Made by a program: the position numbers and the translations under genes
The notes under the pieces: generated by a model
Seen by the model: only the letters and a program-made list of their open reading frames with translations
Told to the model about the DNA's origin: nothing
The model's database searches: none
Shown here: positions 9,617-18,665 of the stretch, piece after piece
How the letters are laid out: every line of letters begins with the position of its first letter
Position numbering within the stretch: position 1 is the stretch's first letter
Source: Corynebacterium imitans
GTDB lineage: Bacteria; Actinomycetota; Actinomycetes; Mycobacteriales; Mycobacteriaceae
DNA: 64,000 nt
Direction: 5' to 3'
Assembly (NCBI RefSeq): GCF_000739455.1
Contig: NZ_CP009211.1
Location: 2,379,159 to 2,443,158, forward strand

Positions 9617-11086
9617 TTACCCGTGCGCCATGTTGACGAAGCGGGAGTAGTGCAGCTGGTGCGCCACCGGAATCGTGTCGATCGGGCCGCCGCGGTGCTT
9701 CGCCACGATGATGTCCGCCTCGCCTGCGCGCTCGTCGTCGCGATCCTGCGAATCCGGGCGGTACAGCAGGAAGACCATGTCGGCGTCCTGCTCCAGCGAG
9801 CCGGATTCACGCAGGTCAGCGAGCTGCGGCTTCTTGTCAGTACGCGCCTCGGGCCCACGGTTGAGCTGCGAGATGGCAATCACAGGCACCTCGAGCTCCT
9901 TCGCCAACAGCTTGAGGTGGCGGGAGAACTCCGAGACCTCCTGCTGGCGGGACTCGACCTTCTTGCCCGAGCTCATCAGCTGCAGGTAGTCCAGCACCAC
10001 CAGGTCCAGGCCGTGCTGCTGCTTCAGCTTGCGCGCCTTGGAGCGGATTTCCATCATGGTGAGGTTCGGCGAATCGTCGATAAACAGCGGGGCGTCCTGG
10101 ATCTCGCTGAGGCGCTGGGTGAGCTTCTCCCAATCACGCTCCTCCATGTTGCCTGAGCGCATGGAGGAGAGCTTGATCTCCGTTTCCGCTGAGAGCATGC
10201 GCATGATGATCTCGGAGGCGCTCATCTCCAGCGAAAAGATCACCGAGGTCTTGCCGTGCTGGATGGAGCAGGAGCGCATGAAGTCGAGCGCGAGCGTGGA
10301 CTTACCCACGCCCGGTCGCGCCGCGATGATGACCATCTGGCCTGCGTGCAAGCCGTTCGTGAGGTTGTCCAGGTCGGTAAAGCCGGTGGGCACGCCCTGC
10401 TCGAGGCCGCCGCCAGAAGCGATCTGCGTGAGCTCGTCGATAGTCGGCTTGAGCAGGTCGGAGAGCACCTTGTAGTCCTCGCCGCCGCCGCTGCGCGCGA
10501 TGTTGAAGACTTCTTGCTGCGCGCGGTCGACCAGTGCCTCGACCTCCATGCCCTCGGCACCCTCGTAGCCGTACTGCACGACGCGGGTACCGGCGTTGAC
10601 GAGCTGCCGCAGGAGAGACTTTTCCTCCACAATTTCCGCGTAGTAGCGGGCGTTTGCCGACGTCGGCACCTCCGAAATCAGCGTATGCAGATACGGCGCA
10701 CCGCCCACCCGCTCCAGCTGGTTGAGCCTGTCCAGGCGCCCCGCGACGATGAGGACGTCGATCTGGCTGCCGTCCGCAAAGAGATCGAGCACCGCCTGGT
10801 AGATCAGCTGGTGGGAGGGGAAGTAGAAGTCCTCCGGCTGGAGGCTCTCCACCACGTCAAGGACGACCTCCTGGTTCAGCAGCATCGCGCCGAGCACGGA
10901 GCGCTCCGCCCGCTCGTCGTGCGGGGGCTGCCGGTACTCCTGCAGGTCGCCCCGCGCCTGGCTGAAGTTGGACTTGGCTGGCTTCCGTGTGTTGGCGGCA
11001 TAGTCCCCAAAATCATCGAAGTCGTCCCGCGGCTCGGGCGGCAGGACGTAGTCGTCGTCAAAACCGTCGAGTGCATCTCCAGCCAT
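9617..11086 (-). CDS. dnaB: Replicative DNA helicase DnaB
   Basis: A 489-residue hexameric fork helicase. An acidic N-terminal tail precedes the DnaB N domain (about 55-160). The RecA-like motor has Walker A ARPGVGKST (about 256-264), Walker B LVVLDYLQLM and the C-terminal motif DLRESGSLEQDADMV. No intein is present. It is the last member of the conserved rpsF - ssb - rplI - dnaB neighbourhood; here two plus-strand genes separate it from rplI. DnaA-box-like sites lie just upstream of its start. Confidence 0.97.
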   Translation of the reverse strand: MAGDALDGFDDDYVLPPEPRDDFDDFGDYAANTRKPAKSNFSQARGDLQEYRQPPHDERAERSVLGAMLLNQEVVLDVVESLQPEDFYFPSHQLIYQAVLDLFADGSQIDVLIVAGRLDRLNQLERVGGAPYLHTLISEVPTSANARYYAEIVEEKSLLRQLVNAGTRVVQYGYEGAEGMEVEALVDRAQQEVFNIARSGGGEDYKVLSDLLKPTIDELTQIASGGGLEQGVPTGFTDLDNLTNGLHAGQMVIIAARPGVGKSTLALDFMRSCSIQHGKTSVIFSLEMSASEIIMRMLSAETEIKLSSMRSGNMEERDWEKLTQRLSEIQDAPLFIDDSPNLTMMEIRSKARKLKQQHGLDLVVLDYLQLMSSGKKVESRQQEVSEFSRHLKLLAKELEVPVIAISQLNRGPEARTDKKPQLADLRESGSLEQDADMVFLLYRPDSQDRDDERAGEADIIVAKHRGGPIDTIPVAHQLHYSRFVNMAHG

Positions 11087-11148
11087 GTGTTTCCCCTTAG
11101 ATGTCGTTCCGGATATTTAGCGTACCCCGCGACACCTCTCCCCGGAAG

Positions 11149-11407
11149 TTATCCACAACCCCCTGTGGACAACTTTGCGGTATTCCCAGGGGTTCGCCAC
11201 ACGGGTGTGGATAGGTTGTGGATAACCATGTTTTCCGTCCTGCGCAAACACCTTATACGTACAGCTCAGCCCTGTTATATTCATTCTCAATCCGTGGTTG
11301 AGAGTTGGGGAAAATGGCGCTCACCACCAGGTTTGACACCGGTGTGTTTACCGACTAGTAACCTGAAATTCGCCCGTGAGCAGGCTTCTTTCTCCCACTT
11401 ATCCACA
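11149..11407. promoter_or_regulatory. Cluster of five DnaA-box-like 9-mers
   Basis: Sites: TTATCCACA 11149-11157, TGTGGACAA 11164-11172 (reverse of TTGTCCACA), TGTGGATAG 11206-11214, TGTGGATAA 11217-11225, and TTATCCACA 11399-11407. They occupy the 363-bp gap between the divergent dnaB and recQ-like genes, with a more A/T-rich stretch at about 11240-11300. They may place dnaB under DnaA control or titrate DnaA. oriC itself is normally beside dnaA, which is not in this window. Confidence 0.65.
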
Positions 11408-11449
11408 GCAGCCAGGGGTGTGTTCGGGTGGTGCTATAGCGTGTGTGCC

Positions 11450-13513
11450 ATGAACGCTACCCGTGAATCCGCAAACCACCTTCTCCAGGGAATCGCTGGC
11501 CCCAACGCACAGTTGCGCGACGACCAGTGGTCCGCCATCGACGCACTTGTAAACCACCACCGCCGCATGCTGGTCGTGCAGCGCACCGGCTGGGGCAAGT
11601 CCGCCGTCTATTTCATCGCGGCGAAGCTGTTACGCGAGGCTGGCACAGGGCCGTCGATTATCGTCTCTCCCCTGCTCGCGCTCATGCGCAACCAAGTCGC
11701 GGCCGCCGAGCGCGCCGGTATTCGCGCAGCCACGATCCACTCCGCCAACGTCGCCGAGTGGGAGCAGATCGAGGCAAACCTCCATTCCCTAGACGTCCTC
11801 CTGATTAGCCCTGAGCGCCTCAACTCCCCGGGCTTCCGCGAAGAGGTGCTGCCGAACCTTCACGCGCACGTAGGCATGCTCGTGGTGGACGAGGCCCACT
11901 GCATCTCGGATTGGGGTCACGACTTCCGCCCCGATTACCGCCGCATCGCCCGCCTGATCGACGACCTCCCCACAGACACGCCCGTGCTGGCCACCACCGC
12001 GACGGCGAACAACCGTGTCGTCGAGGACATCCTCGGCCAGCTCGGCGAGCACACGGGAGTGCTGCGCGGTGGCCTCGATCGCTCTTCACTTGCACTCGGC
12101 GTCTGCCAGCTTGACGACGCCACGCAGCGCCCCGCCTGGATCGCCGAATACCTCAGGCGCACCGACGGCTCCGGCATCATCTACTGCCTCACCGTCGCCG
12201 CCGCGCACGACCTGGCCGAGGCGCTGCACGCTGCTGGCTTCGCGGTAGCCGCCTACAGCGGGCGCACCGAAGCAGAGGAGCGCGAAAGACTGGAGCAGGC
12301 GCTACTTACCAACGAGCTCAAAGCGCTCGTGGCCACGAGCGCGCTCGGCATGGGCTTTGACAAGCCAGATCTTGCCTTCGTCGTACACATGGGCGCACCC
12401 AGCTCACCGGTCTCCTACTACCAGCAGATCGGTCGCGCTGGCCGCGCCACCGACCACGCCGAGGTCGTCCTCCTCCCCGGCCCAGAGGACGAGCGGATCT
12501 GGCAGTACTTCGCATCCGTGTCCATGCCGGAGAAACACGTGGTGCGCCAGCTGCTCGCGGGGCTCGGCAACGAGCCGACCTCCACGCAGCGGTTGGAAAA
12601 CGTCGTCGACCTGTCCCGCTCGCGCATTGAGCAGGCGCTCAAGGTGCTCGACGTCGAGGGCGCGGTTCGCCGCGTCAAAGGCGGCTGGGTGGCAACCGGC
12701 GCACCGTGGAGCTACGACCACGCCCGCTACGACGGACTCGCGCAGGCCCGCGAGCGGGAGCAGGCGCTCATGCTGGACTACGAGCACACGCAAGACTGCC
12801 GCATGGCGTTTCTGCGGCGCGAACTCGACGACCCAACGCTCGACGGCACCCCCTGCGGCCGCTGCGACAACTGCACCGGGAGCGCGCTGCCGACCGCGGT
12901 TGATGGGGAGCTCGTGGCGTCGATAAGCGCCCAGCTCAGCGCGCCCGGAGTGGCGCTGCCCGCGCGCAAGATGTGGCCGACTGGCTCCGCGCGGCGCGGA
13001 AAGATCAAAGGCCTGCTGCCTGGCAAGGCGCTGGGCAGGCTTAACGACGTCACACGCGGCCCCGCCCTCACCACACTTCTCCGAGACCATACGTACCGCC
13101 CCCTGCCCGCGTCGCGGTGGCGCGAGGACGAGTGGGTGCGGCAGGTCGTGGAGGTGCTGGCGGCGTGGGAGTGGAGTGAGCGGCCCAGATGCGTTGTGGT
13201 GCTCGGCGACGCAGATGCGGCGCGGACCGAGATGCTTAGCGCGCTTGGAAAGACAGTTGCGGAAGTTGGGCGGATGGCTTTCGGCGGCACGATTGCGCTA
13301 ACGGGGCCCGAGGTCACTGCGAAGAACTCGGCGTTTCGGGTCAACGCGCTCGATCAGCATTTCGACTTTCGCGGTGTGGAGGTGCGCGAAGGGCCGGTCT
13401 TGCTTTTGGCCGGTGTGGTGGACTCCGGCTGGTCCTTCACTGTTGCAGGGGCTGACCTGGCCGCTACTCACGGTTTCGAGGTGCTGCCTTTCGCTATCGC
13501 AAGTATCGGCTAA
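11450..13513 (+). CDS. RecQ-like superfamily 2 DNA helicase
   Basis: A 687-residue helicase. Motif I is the variant RTGWGKS (about 45-51) and motif II is VVDEAHC followed by ISDWGHDFRPDYR, a strong RecQ signature. Motif VI is QQIGRAGR. A zinc-binding cluster (CRMAF...CGRCDNC, about 445-475) follows, then a C-terminal region of about 200 residues without a clear HRDC domain. Start: ATG 11450 is preceded by TAGCGT 7 nt upstream, so the transcript is probably leaderless; the frame stays open far upstream but overlaps dnaB antisense. Likely role is recombination or stalled-fork repair. It sits inside the usual rplI-dnaB block. Confidence 0.9.
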   Translation: MNATRESANHLLQGIAGPNAQLRDDQWSAIDALVNHHRRMLVVQRTGWGKSAVYFIAAKLLREAGTGPSIIVSPLLALMRNQVAAAERAGIRAATIHSANVAEWEQIEANLHSLDVLLISPERLNSPGFREEVLPNLHAHVGMLVVDEAHCISDWGHDFRPDYRRIARLIDDLPTDTPVLATTATANNRVVEDILGQLGEHTGVLRGGLDRSSLALGVCQLDDATQRPAWIAEYLRRTDGSGIIYCLTVAAAHDLAEALHAAGFAVAAYSGRTEAEERERLEQALLTNELKALVATSALGMGFDKPDLAFVVHMGAPSSPVSYYQQIGRAGRATDHAEVVLLPGPEDERIWQYFASVSMPEKHVVRQLLAGLGNEPTSTQRLENVVDLSRSRIEQALKVLDVEGAVRRVKGGWVATGAPWSYDHARYDGLAQAREREQALMLDYEHTQDCRMAFLRRELDDPTLDGTPCGRCDNCTGSALPTAVDGELVASISAQLSAPGVALPARKMWPTGSARRGKIKGLLPGKALGRLNDVTRGPALTTLLRDHTYRPLPASRWREDEWVRQVVEVLAAWEWSERPRCVVVLGDADAARTEMLSALGKTVAEVGRMAFGGTIALTGPEVTAKNSAFRVNALDQHFDFRGVEVREGPVLLLAGVVDSGWSFTVAGADLAATHGFEVLPFAIASIG

Positions 13514-13519
13514 CTTCGT

Positions 13520-13539
13520 CTGTAACGATCTGGTTACAG
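13520..13539. promoter_or_regulatory. Palindrome between helicase and HNH genes
   Basis: CTGTAAC-gatctg-GTTACAG has perfect 7-bp arms and lies 6 nt after the helicase stop and 25 nt before a consensus TATAAT (13565-13570) for the next gene. No T-run follows, so an operator is more likely than a terminator. Confidence 0.5.
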
Positions 13540-13606
13540 GTGTAGCGCTCGTTTGTATGTTCGGTATAATTGTGGGCAACAGAAAGCTCAGAAAGGAGGA
13601 AACCCC

Positions 13607-15118
13607 ATGTCCCGCACAACCACGCAGACAAGCACAGAGACGCACACGCCGGCGGCGCTACACAAGCACTTTCGCTGCCAGAACGCGAGTGATCCGCGCG
13701 CGAAGCTTTCGCAGCAGATGCGGGACACGGAGTTCGCCCTCTACAGCCCTTATACCGAGATGCCGCTGCAGGATTTCGACTTGGAGGTGGAAGAACTCGC
13801 CTCCATCACCGATCGCCCCAAGCACGAGATCAGCGCGGCGATCTTCGCGTATAACCGGCTCCGCCTCCTTCCCCTTCTGCGCAAGATGCAGGAAGAGACG
13901 CGGCTTTTGTCCGTCCACACGCTCGTCGGCATTGATTCCGCGCTGATGAAGGTGGGCGCGGAAGCGGACGAGGAGACTTGGGCCGCTTTTGACGAGATGC
14001 TGGTCAAGCTCTTCCGCCCCAAGCGCGCCAACCAGCCCCTGCCCAGCCGCGCGACCATTGTGCGCCGGATCCGCACGCTGATTGCCAAGCTGGACGTCGG
14101 CCTGAACTACGACCCGGTCAAGCGCAAGAAGCGGGAGGACGAGCACAACCACCGCTCACGCACGGTAGAGTTCAGCGATTTTGAACGCAATGGCGTCGAG
14201 CTCGGCTCGCTCCAGCTCACCACCGACAACACCACCATGGCCGTCGTGCGCGCCAGCCTGAAGGCCACCGCCCGGGAACACAAGCTCTCCCTGGCCGATA
14301 CCGCGATCAAGCTGCTCACCGGCGACATCGAGCCAACCGCGAAGGTCCACCTCCACGTCTACGCCCCTGCGGGCAAGGACGGCGCGCGGGAGGAAGGCAC
14401 ACCCGTCTTCATCCCCGGCATCGGCTGGACCAACGCGCTCGACACCAAGGAGTTCGAGGACCTGTGCGACGCGAACCCACCCACGGTGCACAACCTGGAC
14501 GAGGCAGCCAACACCGTCACGGACAGTTACACACCGACGCAGGAGATGAAGCACTACGCGCACGCCAGGGACGGGCACTGTATCTTCCCGGGATGCACGC
14601 GGCCCGCCGCGGCCTGCCAACTCGACCACCGAATCCCCTTCGACCGCGGCGGGAAAACCACACCCCACAACCTTTTCTGCCTCTGTGCACATCACCACAA
14701 CATCAAGACCGACAAGCGGGCGTTCTACGTCTCCGACCCCGTCACTGGCGACATCGTCTGGCTGCTGGAGAACGGCACGTACCTGCTGTCGCGCCACGAA
14801 GGCCCGCTTTTCGACGAGATCACGCCCACCACACCCCGCTGGCGCAGCTCCCTCGAAGCGGCAGCCAAGAACCGGGACACGGTCGCTGAGTTCAACGCCC
14901 GCATCCACCGCCTCCTCGACGAGTACGACACCCACGGGGACTACTACCGCTGCCTGGCCGAGATACAAGTCCTCGAACGCCGCTTCAAGCTCGTATCCGA
15001 CTTCGCCCCCGAGCCACCAGAAGTCGAACCGGTGCACATCCCCGAAGAACCGGACCCGGACCCCTTCCCCGACCCAGAACCGCTGGCCAAATACAACCCC
15101 TTTCCCCCGACCGAATAA
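13607..15118 (+). CDS. DUF222 / HNH endonuclease-domain protein
   Basis: A 503-residue protein of the 13E12-like family common in Actinobacteria. A DUF222 region (about 60-300) precedes a C-terminal HNH nuclease domain (CIFPGCTRPAAACQLDH, then PHNLFCLCAHHH, about 325-370). The tail is Pro/Glu-rich. GGAGG lies 7 nt before ATG 13607 and a perfect TATAAT lies at 13565-13570. Members occur in multiple copies per genome and are often treated as mobile or selfish genes, though function is unproven. It lies tail to tail with rplI across a bidirectional terminator. Confidence 0.9.
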   Translation: MSRTTTQTSTETHTPAALHKHFRCQNASDPRAKLSQQMRDTEFALYSPYTEMPLQDFDLEVEELASITDRPKHEISAAIFAYNRLRLLPLLRKMQEETRLLSVHTLVGIDSALMKVGAEADEETWAAFDEMLVKLFRPKRANQPLPSRATIVRRIRTLIAKLDVGLNYDPVKRKKREDEHNHRSRTVEFSDFERNGVELGSLQLTTDNTTMAVVRASLKATAREHKLSLADTAIKLLTGDIEPTAKVHLHVYAPAGKDGAREEGTPVFIPGIGWTNALDTKEFEDLCDANPPTVHNLDEAANTVTDSYTPTQEMKHYAHARDGHCIFPGCTRPAAACQLDHRIPFDRGGKTTPHNLFCLCAHHHNIKTDKRAFYVSDPVTGDIVWLLENGTYLLSRHEGPLFDEITPTTPRWRSSLEAAAKNRDTVAEFNARIHRLLDEYDTHGDYYRCLAEIQVLERRFKLVSDFAPEPPEVEPVHIPEEPDPDPFPDPEPLAKYNPFPPTE

Positions 15119-15124
15119 CAAAAA

Positions 15125-15159
15125 GCACGGACCCCCTCCTCACAAGGGGATCCGCGCTT
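15125..15159. terminator. Bidirectional intrinsic terminator
   Basis: A GC-rich stem-loop (GCACGGACCCC pairing imperfectly with GGGGATCCGCGC, loop about 10 nt) between the convergent HNH and rplI genes. It is preceded by an A-run (minus-strand U-tract) and followed by a weak T-containing stretch. Confidence 0.65.
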
Positions 15160-15196
15160 GAAGTGCTGTTGTCGCTCGTCGAAAAGCGTAAAGCGT

Positions 15197-15649
15197 TTAC
15201 GCTGCGACGACCTCGAAGTTAATCTTGCCTTCCACATCGTCGTGGAGGTTGACCTTGACCTGGTAGCCGCCGGTCTTCTTCACAAGACCCTTCGGTACGT
15301 TGATGCGACGCTTATCCAGGGACGGGCCGCCAGCCGCCTTCACAGCGGAAGCGATCTCCGCCGCGGTGACAGAACCGAACAGCTTGCCGCTGTCGGAAGT
15401 GCGCACGGCAACCTTCACACCAGTGAGCTGGTCGAGCTGATCGCGCAGCTCCTTCGCGTGGTCCAGATCGCGGACCTCGCGATCAGCCTGCACGCGCTTG
15501 ATGTCTTCAATCTGCTTCTCTGCGCCACGGGTAGCCGGGATAGCCAGGCCGCGCGGGAGCAGGAAGTTACGTCCGTAGCCGTCCTTGACCTCGACGATTT
15601 CGCCGGGCTCGCCAAGTTTCTCAACGGCAGCGGTGAGGATCAGCTTCAT
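15197..15649 (-). CDS. rplI: 50S ribosomal protein L9
   Basis: A 150-residue L9. The N-terminal domain begins MKLILTAAVEKLGEPGEIVEVKDGYGRNFLLPRG in outline, with the conserved GYGRNFLLP loop; a long connecting helix and C-terminal domain follow. It is third in the rpsF - ssb - rplI run. rpsR, often found between ssb and rplI, is absent here. It binds 23S rRNA domain V and helps maintain reading frame. Confidence 0.97.
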   Translation of the reverse strand: MKLILTAAVEKLGEPGEIVEVKDGYGRNFLLPRGLAIPATRGAEKQIEDIKRVQADREVRDLDHAKELRDQLDQLTGVKVAVRTSDSGKLFGSVTAAEIASAVKAAGGPSLDKRRINVPKGLVKKTGGYQVKVNLHDDVEGKINFEVVAA

Positions 15650-15702
15650 GAATCCTAACCTTCCTTATGATGAAAAATGATTGTGTGGGTTAAAACAACG
15701 TT

Positions 15703-16236
15703 TTAGAACGGGGGCTCGTCATCCATCCCGCCGAAGCCACCAGCTGGTGGGGCGGAGTTCCACGGATCATTCGCCGGCTGCGATTGCTGCTGAGGTGCCT
15801 GCTGCTGCGGCGGTGCCGACTGCTGCTGCTGGAAGCCTTGCGACGGACGCGGCTGCCCACCACCCTCACGTGGCGTGCGGCTCACATTCGCCGTGGCAAA
15901 CTTCAGCGACGGCCCGACCTCATCAACTTCAACCTCGAAAACCGTGCGGTTTTCCCCCTCGCGGGTCTGGTAAGAACGCTGCCGCAGGCGACCTTGCACG
16001 ATCACGCGCATGCCCTTCGTCAGGGACTCCGCGACGTTCTCTGCCATCTGCCGCCAGCAGTTGCACGTCAGGAACAACGCCTCGCCGTCCTCGAACTGGT
16101 TGGTCTCCCGGTTGTACGAACGGGGCGTCGACGCAATGCGGAAGTTCGCCACTGCGGCGCCGCTCGGGATGAAACGCAGCTCTGGGTCAGCAACGAGGTT
16201 GCCAACGACGGTGATCGGTGTTTCGTTCTGTGCCAT
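15703..16236 (-). CDS. ssb: Single-stranded DNA-binding protein
   Basis: A 177-residue SSB. The OB fold spans residues 1 to about 112, with [14 protein letters not shown] and [13 protein letters not shown] Gln/Pro/Gly-rich disordered linker follows, ending in the acidic tip MDDEPPF that recruits repair and replication partners. It forms tetramers on ssDNA. Located between rpsF and rplI as in most bacteria, presumably co-transcribed with both. Confidence 0.97.
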   Translation of the reverse strand: MAQNETPITVVGNLVADPELRFIPSGAAVANFRIASTPRSYNRETNQFEDGEALFLTCNCWRQMAENVAESLTKGMRVIVQGRLRQRSYQTREGENRTVFEVEVDEVGPSLKFATANVSRTPREGGGQPRPSQGFQQQQSAPPQQQAPQQQSQPANDPWNSAPPAGGFGGMDDEPPF

Positions 16237-16284
16237 GCTCTTCTCCTACCAGGTGGAATACGTTCGGCTTGAGCCTACCGGTTC

Positions 16285-16572
16285 CTACTTGTCGGTGCGC
16301 AGCACCTTGGTACGCACAACGTTGTCGTTCAGGTTCAGCACGCGGTCGAGCTCCTTGACCGTGTCAGCCTCGCACTCGAGGTTGATAACGGCGTAGATGC
16401 CCTCTTCCTTCTTGTTGATCGGGTATGCAAGGCGCTTCTTGCCCCACACATCAACCTTTTCCACCTTGCCGTTTTCCTTACGGACAATTTCCAGGTACTT
16501 GTCCAGGGACGGGGCAACGGTGCGCTCATCCTGCTTAGAATCCAGAATGATCATTACTTCGTAGTGACGCAC
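16285..16572 (-). CDS. rpsF: 30S ribosomal protein S6
   Basis: A 95-residue S6, starting (GTG)[13 protein letters not shown] and containing [24 protein letters not shown] 16572 matches the family N-terminus; GTG 16584 or ATG 16581 would add 3-4 residues but lie too close to the AGGAGG. The long 12-nt spacing from AGGAGG to the chosen start is unusual. First gene of the rpsF-ssb-rplI ribosomal/replication operon. Confidence 0.95.
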   Translation of the reverse strand: MRHYEVMIILDSKQDERTVAPSLDKYLEIVRKENGKVEKVDVWGKKRLAYPINKKEEGIYAVINLECEADTVKELDRVLNLNDNVVRTKVLRTDK

Positions 16573-16698
16573 GGACCTCATCACCTCCTATGGTCTAGTA
16601 ATTTCAATTTCGGCCGCCACGCTCTTCGCGGCGGCAGGAGGGTCGTTGCGTCAAGCAACTTGTCCAGGGTACCCCACCCAATCCCGCAGGCCAAATGG

Positions 16699-16941
16699 CT
16701 AGCGGTCGGCCTCGAGGACCATCCCATCAGGCGTGATGTCAACGTCGATGTCTTCAAACTCAAGCTCGAAGTGCCCGTCGTCAAACTCGACCTCGGCGCG
16801 GCCATCGTGTGCCGCGTCGAGCACCCCTTGAATGTCAGCCTCGGAGAGGTTGTCCTCTGCCATGTCAGACTTCGCCTCGTCGCTGTAGCCGCTTATCGAC
16901 GCCGGCAGCTCGGCAGAGCTTTCTGTCGGCTCCGCAGTCAC
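16699..16941 (-). CDS. Small acidic hypothetical protein
   Basis: An 80-residue, strongly acidic protein with a conserved-looking C-terminus (FDDGHFELEFEDIDVDITPDG). No family recognised. It has no good ribosome site. Its GTG start overlaps the stop of a 15-codon upstream ORF (GTGA), so expression may depend on re-initiation. A copy of the dispersed 11-mer lies inside (16891-16901). Start choice is the main doubt. Confidence 0.5.
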   Translation of the reverse strand: MTAEPTESSAELPASISGYSDEAKSDMAEDNLSEADIQGVLDAAHDGRAEVEFDDGHFELEFEDIDVDITPDGMVLEADR

Positions 16942-16985
16942 CGTGTCAGGGCGACGGTCGTGGTCAGAATTGTGAGTCGCTGCAT
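16938..16985 (-). CDS. Leaderless 15-codon upstream ORF
   Basis: ATG 16985 is preceded by TACGGT (complement of 16993-16998) at 7 nt, the spacing seen at other leaderless starts here. The product would be MQRLTILTTTVALTR, with five threonines. Its TGA overlaps the GTG of the acidic-protein gene. It could be a coupling or regulatory leader peptide; a sequencing frameshift in a single longer gene is the alternative. Confidence 0.4.
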   Translation of the reverse strand: MQRLTILTTTVALTR

Positions 16986-16999
16986 AGGACCCACCGTAC

Positions 17000-17191
17000 C
17001 TAGCTCGGTCCCGGTGCCGCCACGAATACTGCAAGAAAAACCGGGATAATTGTGATGAAGACAAACGCCGCGATGCCGAAGCCAAGAGAGAGCATCGGGC
17101 GCTGCATTTTCGCCATCGCCCAGAACGCAGCGGCGATTAGGCAGAAGCCGATTGCAATTGAGCCGATGCCGACGACTGTTGCTGTACCCAC
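17000..17191 (-). CDS. Small membrane protein
   Basis: A 63-residue protein with two hydrophobic segments (about 4-23 and 37-58) and a short polar loop. GTG 17191 has a strong GAGGAGGG 6 nt upstream and overlaps the 3' end of the GT87 gene by 55 nt, so it is probably translated from the same mRNA. No function can be assigned. It lies where mycobacteria carry a small gene between the Rv0051-like gene and rpsF. Confidence 0.65.
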   Translation of the reverse strand: MGTATVVGIGSIAIGFCLIAAAFWAMAKMQRPMLSLGFGIAAFVFITIIPVFLAVFVAAPGPS

Positions 17192-18645
17192 TGGGCGCCC
17201 TCCTCTTTCCACTGCTCGGGTGTGGTCAGCAGCGGGTCGTGGCCGTTGTGGGCCTCCGCGACCTTGTCGCGCCGCTTCCCAAACATCTGTTGAACCACCA
17301 GCACCATGATGGTGATGATGAAGGCGTCGCGGGTGATGATGGTGGCGTCGAGAAGCCAGCCCGGCGCGCCCAAGTTATCCTCCCCCATCATGTGCCACAT
17401 CAGTATTGGCCACACCATCATGTCGACGGTCATCCAGCTCAGCAGCAGGCGCCAGTACGGCAGCGCGAGCACAGCCGGGACGATCAACCAGATCGAGTAC
17501 TGGGGGCTCCACACCTTGTTGAAGAGGAGGAAGAAGCCGACGATCAGGGTGAACAACTCCGCAATGCGTGGCGTCCGCGGTGCCTTGAGCCCCATGATCA
17601 GGACCGCGGCGCAGCCTGCCAGAAACAGGATGAGCGTGACTGCGTTGAGGATCACTGGCGCGCCCTCGCCGGAATCGAACCCGCCCCAGCCGGTCACACG
17701 GGAGAAGACTGCGTAGATGGTGGTCCACTCCCAACCGCGGTCGGTGTTGAGGCGGCGGAACTCGCCCCACGCCTCCGGGCTGCGCAGGTAGATGGGCAGG
17801 TTCACCACTACCCAACTGACTATCGACGCCGCGAGCATCTTCAAAAACGGCACCAGGTCACGCTTGCGCAGCGCGACCACCAGGTAGGCGCCGAGGGCGA
17901 AAATCGGCCACATCTTGAACGCGGTGCCCAGCCCGATCATCACGCCAGCCAGGGTGAACTTGCCGTTGCGGGCGGCGAGCAGCGCCGCGACCGCGAAGAA
18001 GATGGAGGGGATGTCCCAGTTGGTAAAGGCGTGCATGATCAACAGCGGCGAGCCGACCACCAGCAGTGTGTCCCACACGCGGTTGCCGGCGAGCTCGGCG
18101 ACCATGCGCGCGGTGGCGACCCAGATGATCGCCAGGAAGAACACCGTGACGTAGAAGTACCAGCCCACCTCCGGCAGGAAGCGCTGCGCCACGAAGTAGG
18201 TGTTGCGCGAGATGAAGGAGGTGAACCCCTGGAACATGCCGGCCAGGACCGGGTACTCCATGTACCGGGTCAGGCCTTCCTCAACCCACGAGTAGTCGTA
18301 GACAAAACCCGGCTGGTCCAGGCCGCGCGCGCCGTAGAGCGGCACGATGTCGTTGTAACAGAACGAGGTGAACTGACGGTTACCGTCCCAGTTCAGCTGG
18401 AGCACGCCGTTGTCGTCAGGCTTGCCGAGCGCGCAGTTCGACTTCGACAGCGCACCCATGAAGAGGAAGACGTAGGCGACCGCGAAGATGGTGCGCAGCG
18501 GTGTCCAAAACTTCGCACGGCCGATCTGCGCGTACTTGCCCATCGGTCCGCCGAGAAACTCGGTCCACCCACGGGCGATCGGTTCCGTGCGGCTGGGCTG
18601 CACGCGGTCTGCCGGGTCCGGCCACGTTGTGCTCTGCTTCGCCAT
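17137..18645 (-). CDS. GT87-type polyprenyl-phosphate mannose-dependent glycosyltransferase (Rv0051-like)
   Basis: A 502-residue membrane protein with 10 or more transmembrane helices and an extracytoplasmic loop after the first helix, resembling GT87/DUF2029 (GT-C fold) enzymes that use lipid-linked mannose to extend mannolipids of the actinobacterial envelope. ATG 18645 follows GGTGGAGG; a GTG at 18663 is the alternative. It follows ponA by 20 nt in the order ponA - this gene - rpsF - ssb - rplI - dnaB, matching mycobacterial Rv0050-Rv0058. The exact acceptor is unknown; the role is inferred from family and neighbourhood. Confidence 0.82.
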   Translation of the reverse strand: MAKQSTTWPDPADRVQPSRTEPIARGWTEFLGGPMGKYAQIGRAKFWTPLRTIFAVAYVFLFMGALSKSNCALGKPDDNGVLQLNWDGNRQFTSFCYNDIVPLYGARGLDQPGFVYDYSWVEEGLTRYMEYPVLAGMFQGFTSFISRNTYFVAQRFLPEVGWYFYVTVFFLAIIWVATARMVAELAGNRVWDTLLVVGSPLLIMHAFTNWDIPSIFFAVAALLAARNGKFTLAGVMIGLGTAFKMWPIFALGAYLVVALRKRDLVPFLKMLAASIVSWVVVNLPIYLRSPEAWGEFRRLNTDRGWEWTTIYAVFSRVTGWGGFDSGEGAPVILNAVTLILFLAGCAAVLIMGLKAPRTPRIAELFTLIVGFFLLFNKVWSPQYSIWLIVPAVLALPYWRLLLSWMTVDMMVWPILMWHMMGEDNLGAPGWLLDATIITRDAFIITIMVLVVQQMFGKRRDKVAEAHNGHDPLLTTPEQWKEEGAQWVQQQSSASAQLQSASA

Positions 18646-18665
18646 CGCTTCTTTAGCCTCCACCT

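Noticed and set aside
10256..11449. Extension of the helicase frame upstream into dnaB
   Set aside because: The added ~400 codons are antisense to dnaB; a leaderless start at 11450 explains the helicase.
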